64,000 nucleotides of DNA from Klugiella xanthotipulae (GCF_006716695.1 NZ_VFPN01000004.1:124001-188000); one strand, 5' to 3'. Counted from the first letter of the stretch, positions 36,363-45,479 are shown. The notes: generated from the sequence alone by a model not told the origin. Program-made: numbers and translations.

Positions 36363-37841
36363 CTACACCCGCGGTGCGGGAACCTCCTCGGCCAGGACGA
36401 TTGACTTCATCTGCGAGTACATGTTGAGGGTGTCCGCGCAGAACTCGCGGCCGATCCCGCTCTCCTTGTAACCGCCAAACGGCGACCCCGCCACCAGGTT
36501 CACGTACTGGTTGACCCAGACGGACCCCGCCTGGAGCCGGTCGGCGGTGCGCATCGCGTTCGTCAGGTTACTCGTGTAGATACCCGAGGCCAGGCCGTAG
36601 GGGATGTCGTTGGCCTGCTCGATCATGCTGTCAACATCCTTCCACCGGATGATCGAGAGCACCGGCCCGAAGATCTCCTCCTGCGCGATGCGGGTGTTGT
36701 TGTCGGTCTCGAAAATGGTCGGCTCGATGAAGTAGCCGTGCTCATTGCCGGGGACCACCCGGCGGCCACCGCCCGTGAGAAGATTGGCCTCGGCCTTCCC
36801 CGTGTCGATGTAGTTGAGCACCCGGGTGCCCTGAGCCTCCGAGACGAGGCAGCCGAGCGCCGTGGTCGGGTCGCTGGGTGAACCCACCGTCATGCTCTCA
36901 AATGTGCGCGTCAGCCGACCGGTGAATTCGGTGTAGAGGTCGTCGTGCACGAAGAGGCGGGTCCCCGCGAGGCAGGACTGGCCGTTGCAGTAGGTCGCGG
37001 CAAAAGCGGCGTCGGCGACCACGGCATCCATATTCTCGATGTCGGGGAACACGATGTTGGGGCTCTTTCCGCCCAGCTCCAACGAGACCGGCACGAGTCG
37101 TTCGGCGCCCGCGAGGGCCACCATCCGACCCACCGAGGGCGAGCCGGTGAAGGCCAGCTTGGCGACATCCGGATGCGCGGTGAGGGCTGCACCCGCCTCC
37201 TCGCCCAGCCCGGTGACCACGTTGACCACCCCGGCGGGGAAGATCTTGGCGAGGGCCGTGCACAGCTCCAGTGTGGATAGTGACGCGTTCTCGTCGGGTT
37301 TCAGTACGACGGTGTTGCCCGCGGCGAGCGCCGGGGCAATCTTGAAGCTGACCATGATGGCGGGCACATTCCAGGGGATGATCTGGCCGACCACGCCGAT
37401 GGGCTCGCGTTTGGTGAGCGCCCAGCCACCCGGCACGGAGTGGTTCGCTCCCTCGTGGGTGAGGATCGCCCCGGCGAAGAAGCGGTACTGCTCCACGGCG
37501 GTGATGTGGTCGTGCGGGGTCTGGTTGATGGGGCGACCGATGTCGGCGGCGTCGATGGCGGCGAGGCGGTCCAGGTTGGCTTCGACCCAGTCAGCCAGGC
37601 GGTTGAGCATCCGGGAGCGTTCCTCGTGGCGGGTCGCGGCCCACGCGGGGAAGGCGCGTTTGGCGGCGGCCACGGCGGCGTTGATGTCCTCGGCACCGCC
37701 GCGGGAGATGGTGGCCAGCACCTCGCCGGTTGCGGCGTTGACCGCCTCGAAGGCTGCGGTTGCTGCTGACTGGAAGCGGCCGTCGATGAGGCTGTCGTAG
37801 TGGGATTGGAGGCCGAGTGCGGAGGACGTCGTTGTCATCAT
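36363..37841 (-). CDS. NAD(P)-dependent aldehyde dehydrogenase
   Basis: 492 residues. ALDH superfamily motifs: IIPWNVPAIMVSFKIAPALA, VLKPDENASLSTLELC, FTGSPSVGRMV, catalytic Glu in VSLELGGKSPNIVF (about 258), catalytic Cys in CNGQSCLAGTRLFV (about 292), and QEEIFGPVLSI. It oxidises an aldehyde to the acid; the substrate class cannot be read (betaine/phenylacetaldehyde-type layout). Two ATG codons are adjacent at the start. The promoter region carries an AraC-like direct repeat. Confidence 0.9.
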   Translation of the reverse strand: MMTTTSSALGLQSHYDSLIDGRFQSAATAAFEAVNAATGEVLATISRGGAEDINAAVAAAKRAFPAWAATRHEERSRMLNRLADWVEANLDRLAAIDAADIGRPINQTPHDHITAVEQYRFFAGAILTHEGANHSVPGGWALTKREPIGVVGQIIPWNVPAIMVSFKIAPALAAGNTVVLKPDENASLSTLELCTALAKIFPAGVVNVVTGLGEEAGAALTAHPDVAKLAFTGSPSVGRMVALAGAERLVPVSLELGGKSPNIVFPDIENMDAVVADAAFAATYCNGQSCLAGTRLFVHDDLYTEFTGRLTRTFESMTVGSPSDPTTALGCLVSEAQGTRVLNYIDTGKAEANLLTGGGRRVVPGNEHGYFIEPTIFETDNNTRIAQEEIFGPVLSIIRWKDVDSMIEQANDIPYGLASGIYTSNLTNAMRTADRLQAGSVWVNQYVNLVAGSPFGGYKESGIGREFCADTLNMYSQMKSIVLAEEVPAPRV

Positions 37842-37902
37842 GGGGGTGATGCCTTTCGGTGTGAAAACGGGATGATTCCACCCTAGAAATCCCGCAACCG
37901 CC

Positions 37903-37933
37903 CGGCTATCCGCTGAGCGCAGCGGCTATCCGC
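37903..37933. promoter_or_regulatory. 20-bp-spaced direct repeat CGGCTATCCGC upstream of the aldehyde dehydrogenase
   Basis: CGGCTATCCGC occurs at 37903-37913 and again at 37923-37933, exactly 20 bp apart and 62-92 bp before the dehydrogenase start. Direct repeats on one helix face are the usual form of AraC-family binding sites, and an AraC gene lies nearby. Confidence 0.5.
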
Positions 37934-37960
37934 GCGGCGAACGGACACCGTGGTGGGACC

Positions 37961-38989
37961 CTAGCTGTCGGACCCGTTGTCCCATTCCAGCGTGACGTGG
38001 CCCCGAGCGTCGGGGAGGAGAATGCCCTGGAGATCAACCTCCACAGTTTCCGTGGTGCCGTTGCGTGTGAATGAGACCCGGTAGGGGGCATCGAAGCGCC
38101 ACTGGTCGGCTGGTGTGATGCGTTCGGAAACCGGTCTTTCGGTCCAGGTAGCCGTTCCGGCGCTGATGCTGCCCTGATCGCCATTCACCTGGCTCGTGAT
38201 TTCCTCCGGGCAGGTCGCGCCCGTAAACCCGGTTGCGCTGCAGCTGTTGATGACTTTCGTGAGTGCCGTGTCGAACTCGTCGGCCACACCCTCACGCAGC
38301 ACGGGCTGGGGTGAGAGTGCGGTCGTGTGTGTTCCCGCAGACGGTGGTGCGCTCTGCGTCAATTGGTCGCTATTGACGGGGAACTCTACCTCGAAGGGTG
38401 AGCCCTTTCCGCCATCGGCGTCGAGGGTGCCAAACCCATCCGGATCCACATACTCAAAGCTGTAAATGCCGGGCAGAGCGGTTACGGTCTGCTCTTTCGC
38501 AAAATCTGTGGTCTGTAGGCTGCCGTTGATCGTCAAGAATCCGGGAGCCTCGCTCGGAAAGATTGAGAGGCGACTGTGTAGCCATCCGGAGATGAGCGGC
38601 TTGCCCTCGGTCTCCTCGCTCACGGATACCGTGATGCTGCGCTTGGTATCAGCGGTTCCGATCACGTAGTCAACGTTTACGTACCAGAGTCCGGGCTCGA
38701 ACTCGTATGTGTTTCCCACCGTGGCCTGTGTGGGGCGCGCGACGACGTCGGCGTAAAAGCTGTTATCGAGAAAATCGGATGTGTCCGCGGTGATCTCAGC
38801 GTCATCAGCCAAGAGGGGGCGGACGCCCTCGGCGTTACCGCTGGCAAGGAGGTCGAAGAACTCTGTGACAACGTTTGCCGCCCGGTCTTCCGCGGTTGCG
38901 GGTGTGCAACCCGATGCAACGAGGGGGATCGCCAGGACCGCCCCAACTGTCGCACCGCGGAACCAGCGAGACCGGCGTAAAAAGTGCAT
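37961..38989 (-). CDS. Lipoprotein paralogue 2 of the type VII-like operon
   Basis: 342 residues from ATG 38989 (AAGGA, 8-base gap). The signal peptide ends in lipobox LVASGC (Cys about residue 28). After a linker, a helix DRAANVVTEFFDLLASGNAE opens the domain, and beta-rich sequence follows with VTALPGIYSFEYVDPDGFGT. It ends with a Cys pair INSCSATGFTGATCPEEI and GTTETVEVDLQGILLPDARG. It is clearly paralogous to the preceding gene (EDRA..VVTEFFDLL.SG, LPGIYTFEYVDPDGWGTLD). It is the last gene of the leftward operon. The role is unknown; an envelope-side immunity or partner function is a hypothesis. Confidence 0.75.
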   Translation of the reverse strand: MHFLRRSRWFRGATVGAVLAIPLVASGCTPATAEDRAANVVTEFFDLLASGNAEGVRPLLADDAEITADTSDFLDNSFYADVVARPTQATVGNTYEFEPGLWYVNVDYVIGTADTKRSITVSVSEETEGKPLISGWLHSRLSIFPSEAPGFLTINGSLQTTDFAKEQTVTALPGIYSFEYVDPDGFGTLDADGGKGSPFEVEFPVNSDQLTQSAPPSAGTHTTALSPQPVLREGVADEFDTALTKVINSCSATGFTGATCPEEITSQVNGDQGSISAGTATWTERPVSERITPADQWRFDAPYRVSFTRNGTTETVEVDLQGILLPDARGHVTLEWDNGSDS

Positions 38990-39087
38990 GTTATTCATCC
39001 TTAACTGAGGTTGGCGCCTGGCCATTTTCCATCTACCCGGGTGAGCCTTTGTGAAGATTCGGGCGCTGGATGACGCTGGTCAGCCCT

Positions 39088-40110
39088 CTAACCTGCATCA
39101 TCGAATGCCAGCGTAGGTTCACCGTGACTGTCTGGCACCAGCGCCCCCGTGACGTCAACGGTCACCGATGAGTTCATCCCCCCGCGCGTGAAGTGAATCC
39201 TGTAGCGGGCCGCAAACCGCCACTCGCCGCCCGGCACAATGAGTTCCACGGTGTAATCCTGCCAGGTGACGGACCCGGCGTCCGGGGCCCCGCCGTCGGC
39301 GTTCACCTGAGCGATGATCGGATCCGGGCAGGCATCACCCGTGAGGTTCTGCTCGGCGCAGTTCGTTCTCATGTCGGCGAGTTCGTTCGTGACGGTTGTT
39401 GTTGCCTTTTTCGTCAGTCGAGGGCTCGGGGTGATCTGCCCGCTCGTCGAGGTCACCCCGGCGGGGATGTTAGCGGCGAGCTGAGCTCCCTCCACCGGAA
39501 ACTCGATATCAAAAGGTTCGGTTTTCTGCCCGTCCGGATCAAGGGTGCCCCAGCCGTCCGGGTCAACATACTCGAAGGTGTAGATGCCGGGGAGGGCTAC
39601 AACGGTTTGAACCTTGCTCAGCGGGGGTGTGCGGTAGGATCCGTTGATCTCGAAGACACCCGGGGCCTTCACCTCCGGTATCGTGAGGTCCTCGCGTCGC
39701 CAGCTGGAGATCTGTGACTGCCCGTCCTCCTCGACAACGGCGACCTTCATCGTGCGCGCTTCGCCACCATCCCCCAGCAGATAATCCACAGTGACGTAGA
39801 TCAGGCCGGGTTTGTACTGACCGCTCATGACGACGGTGGCCTCGGTAGGGCGGGCAATCGCATCCGCGTAGAAGTCACTGTCAAGCAGCTCCGAATCACC
39901 CGCACGGAGGGGGGAGTTCTCTGCCAGCAACGGAAGGATGTTCTCCGTGTCGCCGCTCTCGAGGAGGTCAAAGAACTCTGTCACGACCGCGGAAGCCCGG
40001 TCCTCAGCACTGGCGGGCAGGAACGCGCACCCCGAGAGAAATAGTGCAGCACCGCACAAAAGCCCCAGCGCTGCTCCACGGTTTAACCGTGGCGCGGGTG
40101 ATTTAAACAT
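39088..40110 (-). CDS. Lipoprotein paralogue 1 of the type VII-like operon
   Basis: 340 residues from ATG 40110 (GGAGG, 5-base gap). Signal peptide with lipobox LFLSGC (Cys about 28). The domain order is the same as in the next gene: EDRASAVVTEFFDLLESGDTE, LPGIYTFEYVDPDGWGTLDP, Cys pair MRTNCAEQNLTGDACPDPI, and VTVDVTGALVPDSHG near the C-terminus. It lies 29 bases after the putative secreted protein gene, so it is co-transcribed with the WXG100/EspC-like genes. Confidence 0.75.
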   Translation of the reverse strand: MFKSPAPRLNRGAALGLLCGAALFLSGCAFLPASAEDRASAVVTEFFDLLESGDTENILPLLAENSPLRAGDSELLDSDFYADAIARPTEATVVMSGQYKPGLIYVTVDYLLGDGGEARTMKVAVVEEDGQSQISSWRREDLTIPEVKAPGVFEINGSYRTPPLSKVQTVVALPGIYTFEYVDPDGWGTLDPDGQKTEPFDIEFPVEGAQLAANIPAGVTSTSGQITPSPRLTKKATTTVTNELADMRTNCAEQNLTGDACPDPIIAQVNADGGAPDAGSVTWQDYTVELIVPGGEWRFAARYRIHFTRGGMNSSVTVDVTGALVPDSHGEPTLAFDDAG

Positions 40111-40139
40111 GAGAACCTCCAGAGATCTGCGAAAAAGGT

Positions 40140-40961
40140 CTACCCGAGACGCGCGACGGGCCAACTCCCGTGGTAGCTGCCTGAGATGTTAGACATATCG
40201 GATTTGAGCGTGTCAATCCGACCGTAGGAAGCCATCGTGAACTCGCGGATTCTCGTCCCGATATTGAGGATGGCCTCCAGAAATCGTGCGATGCAATCGG
40301 CGATTGGCTCAGCCAGCTCAAGCCACTTGAGCGGGTTAGCGTTGATAAACTTTGACGCGAGCGGGATGGCGTCAATCGCCAGATCAAAGATTTCTTCAAT
40401 AAGATCCCCCCAGAGATCGACAATATCGGTGGCGTGTGTGCGCAAGAGTGTTCGCATTGAGTCAACATGCGGGAGTAAACCCTCTAGGGCGGCTCTCTGG
40501 ATGGCCGGTAATTTGCTGTACTGCTGGCCCATCGCGTCGGTCCAGGACGTGGTTGCGCAAAAGCTTTCATCAGCCATCGGCCCTACTGACCCGGTTAAGT
40601 GGCGGTTGACCTCGTCCCAGCTATCAGCCATCGTCTTCATGATGAACGGGTTTCCGGGGCTCATGAGCTCACCAAGCTCGCTCAAGATGTCACTCACCGC
40701 GGTTTCTGCCTCGTTAAGCTTCTCCTGCACGGCGGGTTGTGTCGCAATGATGCGCTCAATCTCTTTATAGCCAAAGTAGAAACCGGCCACGGGGAAAATG
40801 CCTGTCAGAATAATCTGCCCAAAACGATCCCAGCCCGATGGAGCCTCGACCTCCGACACCTTTTCTTTGCACGAGGTAAGTTCGGCGGAAACCCGGGCGA
40901 TCTCAGGCTTGAGTTTATTAACCTGGTTGTCGAGTTCCGCCTGTGTGGTGGGATCTGCCAT
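40140..40961 (-). CDS. Putative type VII secretion substrate (LXG/WXG-like, no signal peptide)
   Basis: 273 residues, mostly helical, with an N-terminal coiled-coil-like segment (LDNQVNKLKPEIARVSAELT), a hydrophobic stretch at about 48-66 (GQIILTGIFPVAGFYFGY), and long amphipathic helices. Near the end are LKSDMSNISGSYHGSW and a short tail. It lies directly after the EspC-like gene, where actinobacterial T7SS effectors are usually placed. No catalytic domain is recognised, so it may be an effector, an effector chaperone, or a structural substrate. Confidence 0.58.
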   Translation of the reverse strand: MADPTTQAELDNQVNKLKPEIARVSAELTSCKEKVSEVEAPSGWDRFGQIILTGIFPVAGFYFGYKEIERIIATQPAVQEKLNEAETAVSDILSELGELMSPGNPFIMKTMADSWDEVNRHLTGSVGPMADESFCATTSWTDAMGQQYSKLPAIQRAALEGLLPHVDSMRTLLRTHATDIVDLWGDLIEEIFDLAIDAIPLASKFINANPLKWLELAEPIADCIARFLEAILNIGTRIREFTMASYGRIDTLKSDMSNISGSYHGSWPVARLG

Positions 40962-41014
40962 GAGTGAGCCCGAGACCTTTCTACTGTGGGATGGTGAAGT
41001 GAAGTGTGCCGGGC

Positions 41015-41317
41015 CTATCCGGCGGCAGCCTCATCCGTGGCGACCATATTGTCGGCCGTTGCGCGGAGCTTTGCCGCAATGTCCGTAGTTTGGGTGACGC
41101 CGCCCTTCAGGAAATCTGCCATTTGACTGTGTGCAGCTGCGTAGGCGTCGGTGGCACCCAGGAGGTGGGTGATGCCGTCAAAAGTGGCGTATGGGAGGTC
41201 GAGCCCGTTGATGATAATGAGGGCCTTATTCAGCGCTGCTGAGATGTCCTCCCAGGAGGTGGCGTCCTTTCGGAGATCACCAATAACTAGTGCGTGATCA
41301 TTATCCTCATTAGCCAT
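41015..41317 (-). CDS. EspC-like type VII secretion target
   Basis: 100 residues, helical. The ending DFLKGGVTQTTDIAAKLRAT-ADNMVATDEAAAG resembles the EspC/type VII secretion target family, whose members end with a helix and a Tyr/Thr-x-x-x-Asp/Glu-type signal. No signal peptide. It lies 39 bases after the YbaB-like gene and 53 before the larger putative substrate. Confidence 0.65.
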   Translation of the reverse strand: MANEDNDHALVIGDLRKDATSWEDISAALNKALIIINGLDLPYATFDGITHLLGATDAYAAAHSQMADFLKGGVTQTTDIAAKLRATADNMVATDEAAAG

Positions 41318-41356
41318 GTCTCATTCTCTCTTTCTGTGTGGAATTCCGCTGCTAAC

Positions 41357-41989
41357 TCACCAGCCGCGGAGAGCCTTTTTGATGGCACGCAGTCGGCGAA
41401 ACTCTGCGATGGCAGGAAATTCATCACGGATTTTTTCGTCGATGCCGTGTCCCGAGGACATCGCCTGGGCGAGCGGTCCACGGGCGGTCTCCGCGATATC
41501 AGATGCATTCGCAAATGACAGCCAAAATGAGTCAAATGTCACGGTACTCGGTGAGCCTCCGCGGGCGGTGATCGTCACGTTGCCGTCAGCGCTTTCATAT
41601 GAGTGTTCGGTCTGTAGCTCCGTCTCATACATGGTGAAATAGTGGTCCCGTTCTCGGCTGACCGCGTCGAGAAGGTAGTTATCAATCACGGGGATCTGAC
41701 CGTCGTTTGTGACCGATGTGCCCGCTGCCCTGACCGGTGAAGTCTGCGTGGCTCCGGCACGCACGCGAGCGCCGATTGCGCCCATATAAGCAGTCATGAC
41801 GGCTGGGCCGAGTTCATCGGTTGAGAGCTTTTTTCGCCAGTCAGGAGAAATTTTAAGCTCGCGAAGCTCTTCATTAATTGACAGGCCGACACCAACAGTA
41901 TCGGTGGCATCCCACCCCCAGATCGTATCGTCGTCAGGGTTCTGCTCGTCGGGGTGTGCTGGGCGAACGCCAAAATCGGAAAAAGACAC
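41357..41989 (-). CDS. YbaB/EspL-like protein of the type VII-like operon
   Basis: 210 residues. The N-terminal third has the compact pattern of T7SS-associated YbaB-like domains: VGVGLSINEELRELKISPDW, then RKKLSTDELGPAVMTAYMGA. The second part has a beta-rich VTITARGGSPSTVTFDSFWL and a helical basic C-terminus. EspL/YbaB-like proteins act as cytosolic partners of ESX substrates. It follows a WXG100 gene by 71 bases. Confidence 0.55.
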   Translation of the reverse strand: MSFSDFGVRPAHPDEQNPDDDTIWGWDATDTVGVGLSINEELRELKISPDWRKKLSTDELGPAVMTAYMGAIGARVRAGATQTSPVRAAGTSVTNDGQIPVIDNYLLDAVSRERDHYFTMYETELQTEHSYESADGNVTITARGGSPSTVTFDSFWLSFANASDIAETARGPLAQAMSSGHGIDEKIRDEFPAIAEFRRLRAIKKALRGW

Positions 41990-42060
41990 TAATCATTCCT
42001 CTTGCCAAGGGTGGGGGTGGGTTGGGTGTGAGCACATGTTCACGGGCAGGGGACGAGGGA

Positions 42061-42351
42061 TTACGACCAGATCTCTCGGTTGCGCGCCGCTGCGCCACGG
42101 AAGAGTTCCTGGCTGGTGATGACGGAGTCCCGGTGTCGGGCAAGGAGCGCGCTCATCTCGTCCAATTGGCTTCTCCACAGGGCCTGTGCGCGTTGATACT
42201 CACGGGCCGCTGCGCCCGTCCATCGGTCGCGCAGAAGAGAAACTTGTTGATCTAAATCTGCCAAAATCTGCTCCATAGAGCGAATGGCTTCTCGAAGCAG
42301 ATCAATGAGTCGAAGCATTCCTGCCTGATCAACCTTGATTTCGTCGTTCAC
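42061..42351 (-). CDS. WXG100-family (ESAT-6-like) protein
   Basis: 96 residues forming a helical hairpin. The turn carries the W-T-G motif in LRDRWTGAAAREYQRAQALW (about residue 44), the defining feature of WXG100 proteins. No signal peptide. The GTG at 42351 has GGAGG five bases upstream, and a long hairpin abuts that site. It is the first gene of the leftward six-gene operon. No EccC ATPase or other ESX machinery lies in the window, so export would use a system encoded elsewhere. Confidence 0.78.
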   Translation of the reverse strand: MNDEIKVDQAGMLRLIDLLREAIRSMEQILADLDQQVSLLRDRWTGAAAREYQRAQALWRSQLDEMSALLARHRDSVITSQELFRGAAARNREIWS

Positions 42352-42361
42352 AGTGCCTCCG

Positions 42362-42396
42362 TGATGCAGATAATCGGGTTCCCCGAATATGCATCA
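42362..42396. promoter_or_regulatory. Hairpin directly upstream of the WXG100 ribosome site
   Basis: Outer arms TGATGCA/TGCATCA (42362-42368, 42390-42396) and inner arms TCGGG/CCCGA (42374-42378, 42382-42386) form a cruciform a few bases from GGAGG (42356-42360). The rest of 42397-42579 holds no gene; it contains the 10-bp palindrome TACCATGGTA at 42429-42438. Confidence 0.45.
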
Positions 42397-42579
42397 TCGG
42401 CCCGGGGGATGCCGCGTTTTTTAGGCTATACCATGGTAGTGGGTACCACCAAAAGCATGGGTGCCCTTTGTGGCCCGCGTGTGTACGTCCGAACGCATGG
42501 TTACCGCCCAACAACGCAGAGGAACCGGTACTCGGTTGGCGGGCCGTTTTAATCCCCACACGGTTCTTCCGGACACAGA

Positions 42580-44040
42580 CTAGCTCTGCTGAGTCTCCTC
42601 AACCCACCGCAGGTACTCTTCCGTGATGTTTCCGGCCGGGTAGTCGCCGTTAAAGCAGCTCGTTTCGAGTTCGGTCACCGCGGTTTGGCCCTCCAGGATG
42701 GCGGCGTTCATATCCGCAAGCTCCTGGTAGATCAGGTGATCGCTGCCCATTTCGCGATTGATTTCGGGGATCTTCCGGCCGTGGGCGATCAGCTCGGCCC
42801 GCGAGGGCATATTGATTCCGTACACGTGCGGGAAGCGCACGGGTGGGGCAGCCGACGCAAATGTGACCTTGTTGGCCCCGGCCGAGCGGGCCATCTCGAT
42901 GATCTCCTTGGACGTGGTGCCGCGCACAATCGAGTCGTCCACGATCAGCACGTTTTTTCCCTTAAACTCCACGCCCATCGCGTTGAGCTTCTGGCGCACC
43001 GACTTCTTGCGCACGGCCTGGCCGGGCATGATGAAGGTGCGACCCACGTAGCGGTTTTTGAAGAACCCTTCGCGGTAATCCACGCCGAGGCGCTGGGCAA
43101 CCTGCATCGCCGAGGGGCGGGCAGAATCCGGGATGGGCATTACCACGTCGATATCGCCGAGCGGGGCGTAGCTGGCGACGGTATCCGCCAGGTAGTTGCC
43201 GAGGCGCAGGCGGGCGTCATATACCGAGATTCCCGAGAGCGTGGAGTCGGGGCGGGCCAGATACACGTACTCAAAGGAGCACGGGATGAGCCTCGGATGT
43301 GTGGCGCACTGCCGCGAATACATCTCGCCGTTGGTCGTGATGAAGATGGCCTCGCCGGGGGCAACATCCCGAACGATCTCGTAGCCGCCCGACTCCAGCA
43401 CGAGCGATTCGGAGGCCACAACCCAGTCGTCGCCGATCAGTCCCCGCTGCTTCTTGCCGAGCACGAGGGGGCGGATGCCGAACGGGTCTCGGAAGGCGAG
43501 CATCCCGTGACCGGCGATCATTGAGATGACCGCATAGGAGCCCTCGATGCGCTCGTGCACGTGCTCGACGGCCGTGAACACCTGCTCCGGGTTGAGGTCG
43601 AGGCCAGAAACCTGTGATTGCAGCTCGGTGGCGAGCACGTTGAGTAGCAGTTCTGTGTCGGAGTGGGTGTTGAGGTGGCGACGGTCAACGTTGAAGAGGT
43701 CGCTCGTGAGCTCACGCGTGTTGGTGAGGTTGCCGTTGTGTACCAGGATGATGCCGTAGGGCGCGTTCACGTAGAAGGGCTGTGCCTCCTCCTCGGCGGA
43801 GGCCTTGCCGCTCGTAGCGTAACGCACGTGGCCGAGCCCCATGGTGCCGGCGAGCCCGCGCATATCGCGCGTGCGGTACGCCTCGCGCACCTGGCCCTTG
43901 GCCTTCACCTGGTGAAACACGCTGCCATCGGCGGTCGCGATTCCGGTGGAGTCTTGCCCCCGGTGCTGGAGCAGCAGCAGGCTGTCGTAGATTTGCTGGT
44001 TGACGGGATCCGATGAAACGATGCCGACGATGCCACACAT
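42580..44040 (-). CDS. purF: Amidophosphoribosyltransferase PurF
   Basis: 486 residues from ATG 44040, which places the nucleophile Cys second (MCGIVGIVSS), as required for a class II glutamine amidotransferase. Other motifs: QHRGQDSTGIAT, GHVRYATSGKA, HNGNLTN, and the PRPP-binding KNVLIVDDSIVRGTTSKEI. It performs the first committed purine step. AGGAG lies 11 bases before the start. It is divergent from purM. Confidence 0.96.
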   Translation of the reverse strand: MCGIVGIVSSDPVNQQIYDSLLLLQHRGQDSTGIATADGSVFHQVKAKGQVREAYRTRDMRGLAGTMGLGHVRYATSGKASAEEEAQPFYVNAPYGIILVHNGNLTNTRELTSDLFNVDRRHLNTHSDTELLLNVLATELQSQVSGLDLNPEQVFTAVEHVHERIEGSYAVISMIAGHGMLAFRDPFGIRPLVLGKKQRGLIGDDWVVASESLVLESGGYEIVRDVAPGEAIFITTNGEMYSRQCATHPRLIPCSFEYVYLARPDSTLSGISVYDARLRLGNYLADTVASYAPLGDIDVVMPIPDSARPSAMQVAQRLGVDYREGFFKNRYVGRTFIMPGQAVRKKSVRQKLNAMGVEFKGKNVLIVDDSIVRGTTSKEIIEMARSAGANKVTFASAAPPVRFPHVYGINMPSRAELIAHGRKIPEINREMGSDHLIYQELADMNAAILEGQTAVTELETSCFNGDYPAGNITEEYLRWVEETQQS

Positions 44041-44147
44041 GTGAGCAGGAGCTCCTGAAAGGTCGAGAGTGGGTGAGACGACCATCATCCCATATGAACC
44101 AGGGAACGGGGGAGCCTGTGTGGGGTCGCAGACCCCAGCGCACCGGC

Positions 44148-44176
44148 TTGAGCGGGACCTCACCCGTCTTGATAGT
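44148..44176 (+). promoter_or_regulatory. Promoter of purM, probably leaderless
   Basis: TTGAGC (44148-44153) and GATAGT (44171-44176) are 17 bases apart. The expected transcript start, about 7 bases downstream, coincides with the GTG of purM at 44185, and no SD is present. Confidence 0.5.
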
Positions 44177-44184
44177 CTTGTGCG

Positions 44185-45294
44185 GTGACTGAGAACCCGT
44201 CGATTTATGCCCAGGCCGGAGTGGACACCGCCGCCGGAGACATCGCCGTCGAGCTAATGAAGAGCGCCGTGGCCAAAACCCACGGCCCTGAGGTGCTGGG
44301 CGGAGTGGGCGGGTTTGCCGGCCTTTTCGATGCCTCGGCCCTCAAGGATTATGATCGCCCGCTGCTCGCAACCTCCACGGACGGGGTGGGCACCAAGGTC
44401 GCCATTGCTCAGGCAATCGACAAGCACGACACGATCGGGCAGGATCTCGTGGGGATGGTCGTTGATGACATCGTTGTGGTCGGGGCCAAACCGCTCGTGA
44501 TGACCGACTACATTGCCACGGGCAAGGTGGTACCCGAGCGGATCGCCGAGATTGTCCGCGGCATCGCGCGTGCGTGCGAGGAGACCGGAACGGCCCTCGT
44601 GGGCGGCGAGACCGCCGAACATCCCGGGCTACTAAAAGAGAACGAGTACGATGTTGCCGGCGCGGCCATCGGTGTTGTTGAGGCTAAAAACTTGCTCGGC
44701 CCGCAGCGGGTCGCGGGGGGCGATGTGGTGATCGCGCTTGCGGCCTCCGGTTTCCACTCCAACGGCTACTCGCTCGTGCGTCACATCCTGGCCCGCAACG
44801 ATGTTCTCTACACCGACCACTCGAACGAGCTGGGCGGCACCTACGGCGAGGTGCTGCTGGAACCCACCCGCCTGTACACGCGACCGCTGCTCGACATCCT
44901 GGGCGACGCCGAGTTGGGCTCGGCTGTGCACGCCCTCAGCCATGTGACGGGTGGCGGCATCTCCGCTAACCTGGCGCGGGTGCTCCCGGAGGGCTCCTGG
45001 AGTGAGGTGGACCGCTCCACCTGGACGCCCCTCCCCGTCTTCCGCCATCTGAGCGATCTGGGCGGCTACACCCTGGAGAGTAGCGAGGGTGCCTGGAACC
45101 TTGGCGTCGGGATGTTTGTGGTCGCCGAGGCGAATAAAGCCCACGCGATCATCGCCGCTCTGCAGACCCGGGGCATTGAGGCCTGGATCACGGGCGCGGT
45201 TTCGCTGGATGAACGCGACCTCACCGGATTCGATCAGGGGGCCAAGGGGATCAACGGTGGGGCCGTGCGGATGGTGGGCGAGTACGCCCGGTAA
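44185..45294 (+). CDS. purM: Phosphoribosylformylglycinamidine cyclo-ligase PurM
   Basis: 369 residues. AIR synthase motifs: [67 protein letters not shown] and [16 protein letters not shown]. It closes the imidazole ring of FGAM with ATP. It starts with GTG and appears leaderless. The divergent arrangement with purF is typical of actinobacteria. Confidence 0.95.
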   Translation: MTENPSIYAQAGVDTAAGDIAVELMKSAVAKTHGPEVLGGVGGFAGLFDASALKDYDRPLLATSTDGVGTKVAIAQAIDKHDTIGQDLVGMVVDDIVVVGAKPLVMTDYIATGKVVPERIAEIVRGIARACEETGTALVGGETAEHPGLLKENEYDVAGAAIGVVEAKNLLGPQRVAGGDVVIALAASGFHSNGYSLVRHILARNDVLYTDHSNELGGTYGEVLLEPTRLYTRPLLDILGDAELGSAVHALSHVTGGGISANLARVLPEGSWSEVDRSTWTPLPVFRHLSDLGGYTLESSEGAWNLGVGMFVVAEANKAHAIIAALQTRGIEAWITGAVSLDERDLTGFDQGAKGINGGAVRMVGEYAR

Positions 45295-45322
45295 CGCGCC
45301 CTATAAAAGAGGGAACAGAAAA

Positions 45323-45361
45323 GTGCGCCGGGCCCTCGGGTCTCTCCGAGAGTCCGCGCAC
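45323..45361. terminator. Hairpin between purM and the convergent DUF3073 gene
   Basis: GTGCGC (45323-45328) and GCGCAC (45356-45361) enclose a second stem, CTCGG/CCGAG. It lies 28 bases after the purM stop. No U-tract follows. Confidence 0.45.
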
Positions 45362-45479
45362 GGTTCGGTGGATGACCTTCCTCGGGTAGGAGGGAGGGCG
45401 ATGGCCGGAAGTGTCAGGTGTGTCGTGAAAAACGGTAGCCGGAGAAACCGACGGTGACCGGCCCGATGTGTTCCGGCTG

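Noticed and set aside
42397-42579. A gene in the purF/WXG100 gap
   Set aside because: Only short frames without SD; the region reads as promoter DNA with small palindromes.
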